15,978 nucleotides of DNA from Pseudomonadota bacterium (lineage in GTDB: Bacteria; Pseudomonadota; Gammaproteobacteria; Steroidobacterales; Steroidobacteraceae), in the NCBI GenBank assembly GCA_021805275.1, contig JAJZFQ010000201.1, positions 1 through 15,978 on the forward strand. Direction: 5' to 3'. Below the pieces are notes generated by a model, which saw only the letters and a program-made list of their open reading frames with translations, was not told where the DNA came from and did not search any database. Below are positions 15,332 to 15,978 of this stretch, one piece after another. Every line of letters begins with the position of its first letter. Position 1 is the stretch's first letter. The position numbers and the translations under genes are program-made.

Positions 15332-15345
15332 CGTCTCCTCAGACG
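15332..15345 (-). promoter_or_regulatory. Hairpin enclosing the Shine-Dalgarno site of the THX gene
   Basis: On the minus strand the RNA reads CGUCU-GAGG-AGACG, a perfect five-base stem with a four-base loop. The Shine-Dalgarno GAGGAG (minus strand of 15335-15340) spans the loop and the first bases of the 3' arm. This could tune translation, although the short stem is only marginally stable. Confidence 0.45.
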
Positions 15346-15394
15346 GTGAAAAACTCGGGCGCGAAGTGTAACAGAGCGCCCCGCGGAAGCGCCC

Positions 15395-15444
15395 GAAAAA
15401 AGAAAATGGAGACGGCCGGCCCCGGGAGTACCCGGGCCCGGCCG
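15395..15444 (-). terminator. Intrinsic terminator of the RRM protein gene
   Basis: Bases 15413-15426 pair with 15431-15444 with one mismatch around a four-base loop. On the minus strand the hairpin is followed by a T-rich tail (TTTTCTTTTTT, 15396-15406). It begins 19 bases after the RRM gene stop and separates that gene from THX. Confidence 0.85.
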
Positions 15445-15462
15445 CCTATCCCGTGGGGATGC

Positions 15463-15747
15463 TTACCAGCGGCGCGGCGCGCCGCCGCCGCGTCCGCCAC
15501 CGGCAGTGCGTTCCTGAGCCTCATTGACCCGCAGCGGACGTCCGCCGAGGTCCTTGCCGTTGAGGTTCTGGATCGCGCGGGGGGCGTCCGCACGCGACAT
15601 TTCCACGAATCCGAAGCCACGCGGCCGGCCGGTTTCCCGGTCGGAGATCAGGCTGACGGACTCGACGGTCCCGTGCTGTGCGAACAGCTCGCGCACTTCG
15701 CTCTCAGTGGCCGAAAACGGAAGGTTTCCGACGTAGATCTTCGTCAT
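15463..15747 (-). CDS. Small RRM-domain RNA-binding protein
   Basis: The 94-residue protein is a single RNA recognition motif with a short Gly/Arg-rich tail (GGGRGGGAPRRW). RNP2 is IYVGNL (4-9) and RNP1 is RGFGFVEM (43-50), both with the aromatic residues used to stack on RNA. Bacterial single-RRM proteins of this size are often cold-induced and are thought to act as RNA chaperones; that role is inferred here. I chose the ATG at 15745-15747, which has GGAG nine bases upstream. A GTG at 15762 would add five residues and include that ribosome site. It is followed by its own terminator and preceded by a long leader, so it is probably transcribed alone. Confidence 0.93.
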   Translation of the reverse strand: MTKIYVGNLPFSATESEVRELFAQHGTVESVSLISDRETGRPRGFGFVEMSRADAPRAIQNLNGKDLGGRPLRVNEAQERTAGGGRGGGAPRRW

Positions 15748-15973
15748 GCAATCAAACTCCACAAACGGAATGGACCGCCCCCGCGCGCTCTTTTTGCGTT
15801 TTGCGGACGAGAGGGTTTCCGAACAACTACCGGCAGGGTCACTGCCACCTGGTCGGGAACGATTCGGCTTTTCTCCGTAGGCCGGCTCAATAACTGAGCG
15901 ACCAGCAGGCGGCAGGAAAGGAAACGGTCACAGACCGGTGCCTAGGATAACCGAGTGTCCCGGCCCGACACAA
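15748..15973 (-). promoter_or_regulatory. Candidate promoter and long 5' leader of the RRM gene
   Basis: On the minus strand TTGTGT (15968-15973) and TATCCT (15944-15949) are 18 bases apart and could be a promoter. It would give a leader of about 190 bases with no ORF of note. The leader contains small hairpins: CGGTC/GACCG (15925-15937), GCTCA/TGAGC (15885-15899) and GGCAG/CTGCC (about 15831-15845). The promoter call is weak, but the long structured leader is plausible. Confidence 0.35.
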
Positions 15974-15978
15974 GCGCC

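Overview
The window is GC-rich, densely coded chromosomal DNA that most resembles a gammaproteobacterium. The evidence is a complete trp operon in the order E-G-D-C-F-B-A behind a classical Trp-codon attenuator, a two-cysteine OxyR, a YajQ protein, ribosomal protein THX and a small RRM protein. The genus cannot be fixed from the sequence alone. There is no rRNA, tRNA, CRISPR array, transposase or integrase, so this looks like core chromosome rather than an island.

Layout, left to right. Positions 1-419 are non-coding, with short TTGTCATA-type repeats and a GC-rich inverted repeat. Positions 420-2198 (+) encode a large FadE/DmdC-type acyl-CoA dehydrogenase. Convergent to it, 2213-4455 (-) holds oxyR followed by an LCAT-like alpha/beta hydrolase whose start codon overlaps the oxyR stop. 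Across a 121-base divergent intergenic region with a recognisable OxyR site lies ahpC (+), then an ahpD that is broken by several frameshifts at 5142-5711. A very strong GC hairpin separates ahpD from a convergent pair on the minus strand: yajQ followed by an ICMT-like membrane methyltransferase.

Positions 6860-13493 (+) hold the trp unit: a 24-residue leader peptide with three consecutive Trp codons, a 1:2 / 2:3 / 3:4 attenuator, then trpE, G, D, C, F, B and A, with every junction overlapping by 1 to 17 bases. The set takes chorismate to tryptophan. A double-hotdog-like protein of unknown role follows at 13545-14246. The right end is on the minus strand: an RRM RNA-binding protein with its own terminator, then ribosomal protein THX, then a family I inorganic pyrophosphatase.

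The points most worth a second look are the trp attenuator, where the leader ORF runs through both early hairpin arms; the OxyR site, which overlaps the oxyR -10 and abuts an ahpC -35; the ahpD lesions, which mostly sit at homopolymers and leave the active-site segment readable; the Asp-to-Glu change at the expected catalytic position of TrpF; and a Shine-Dalgarno sequence buried in a hairpin in front of the THX gene. I found no clearly unprecedented system. The region is mostly conserved metabolism with well-formed regulatory sites.
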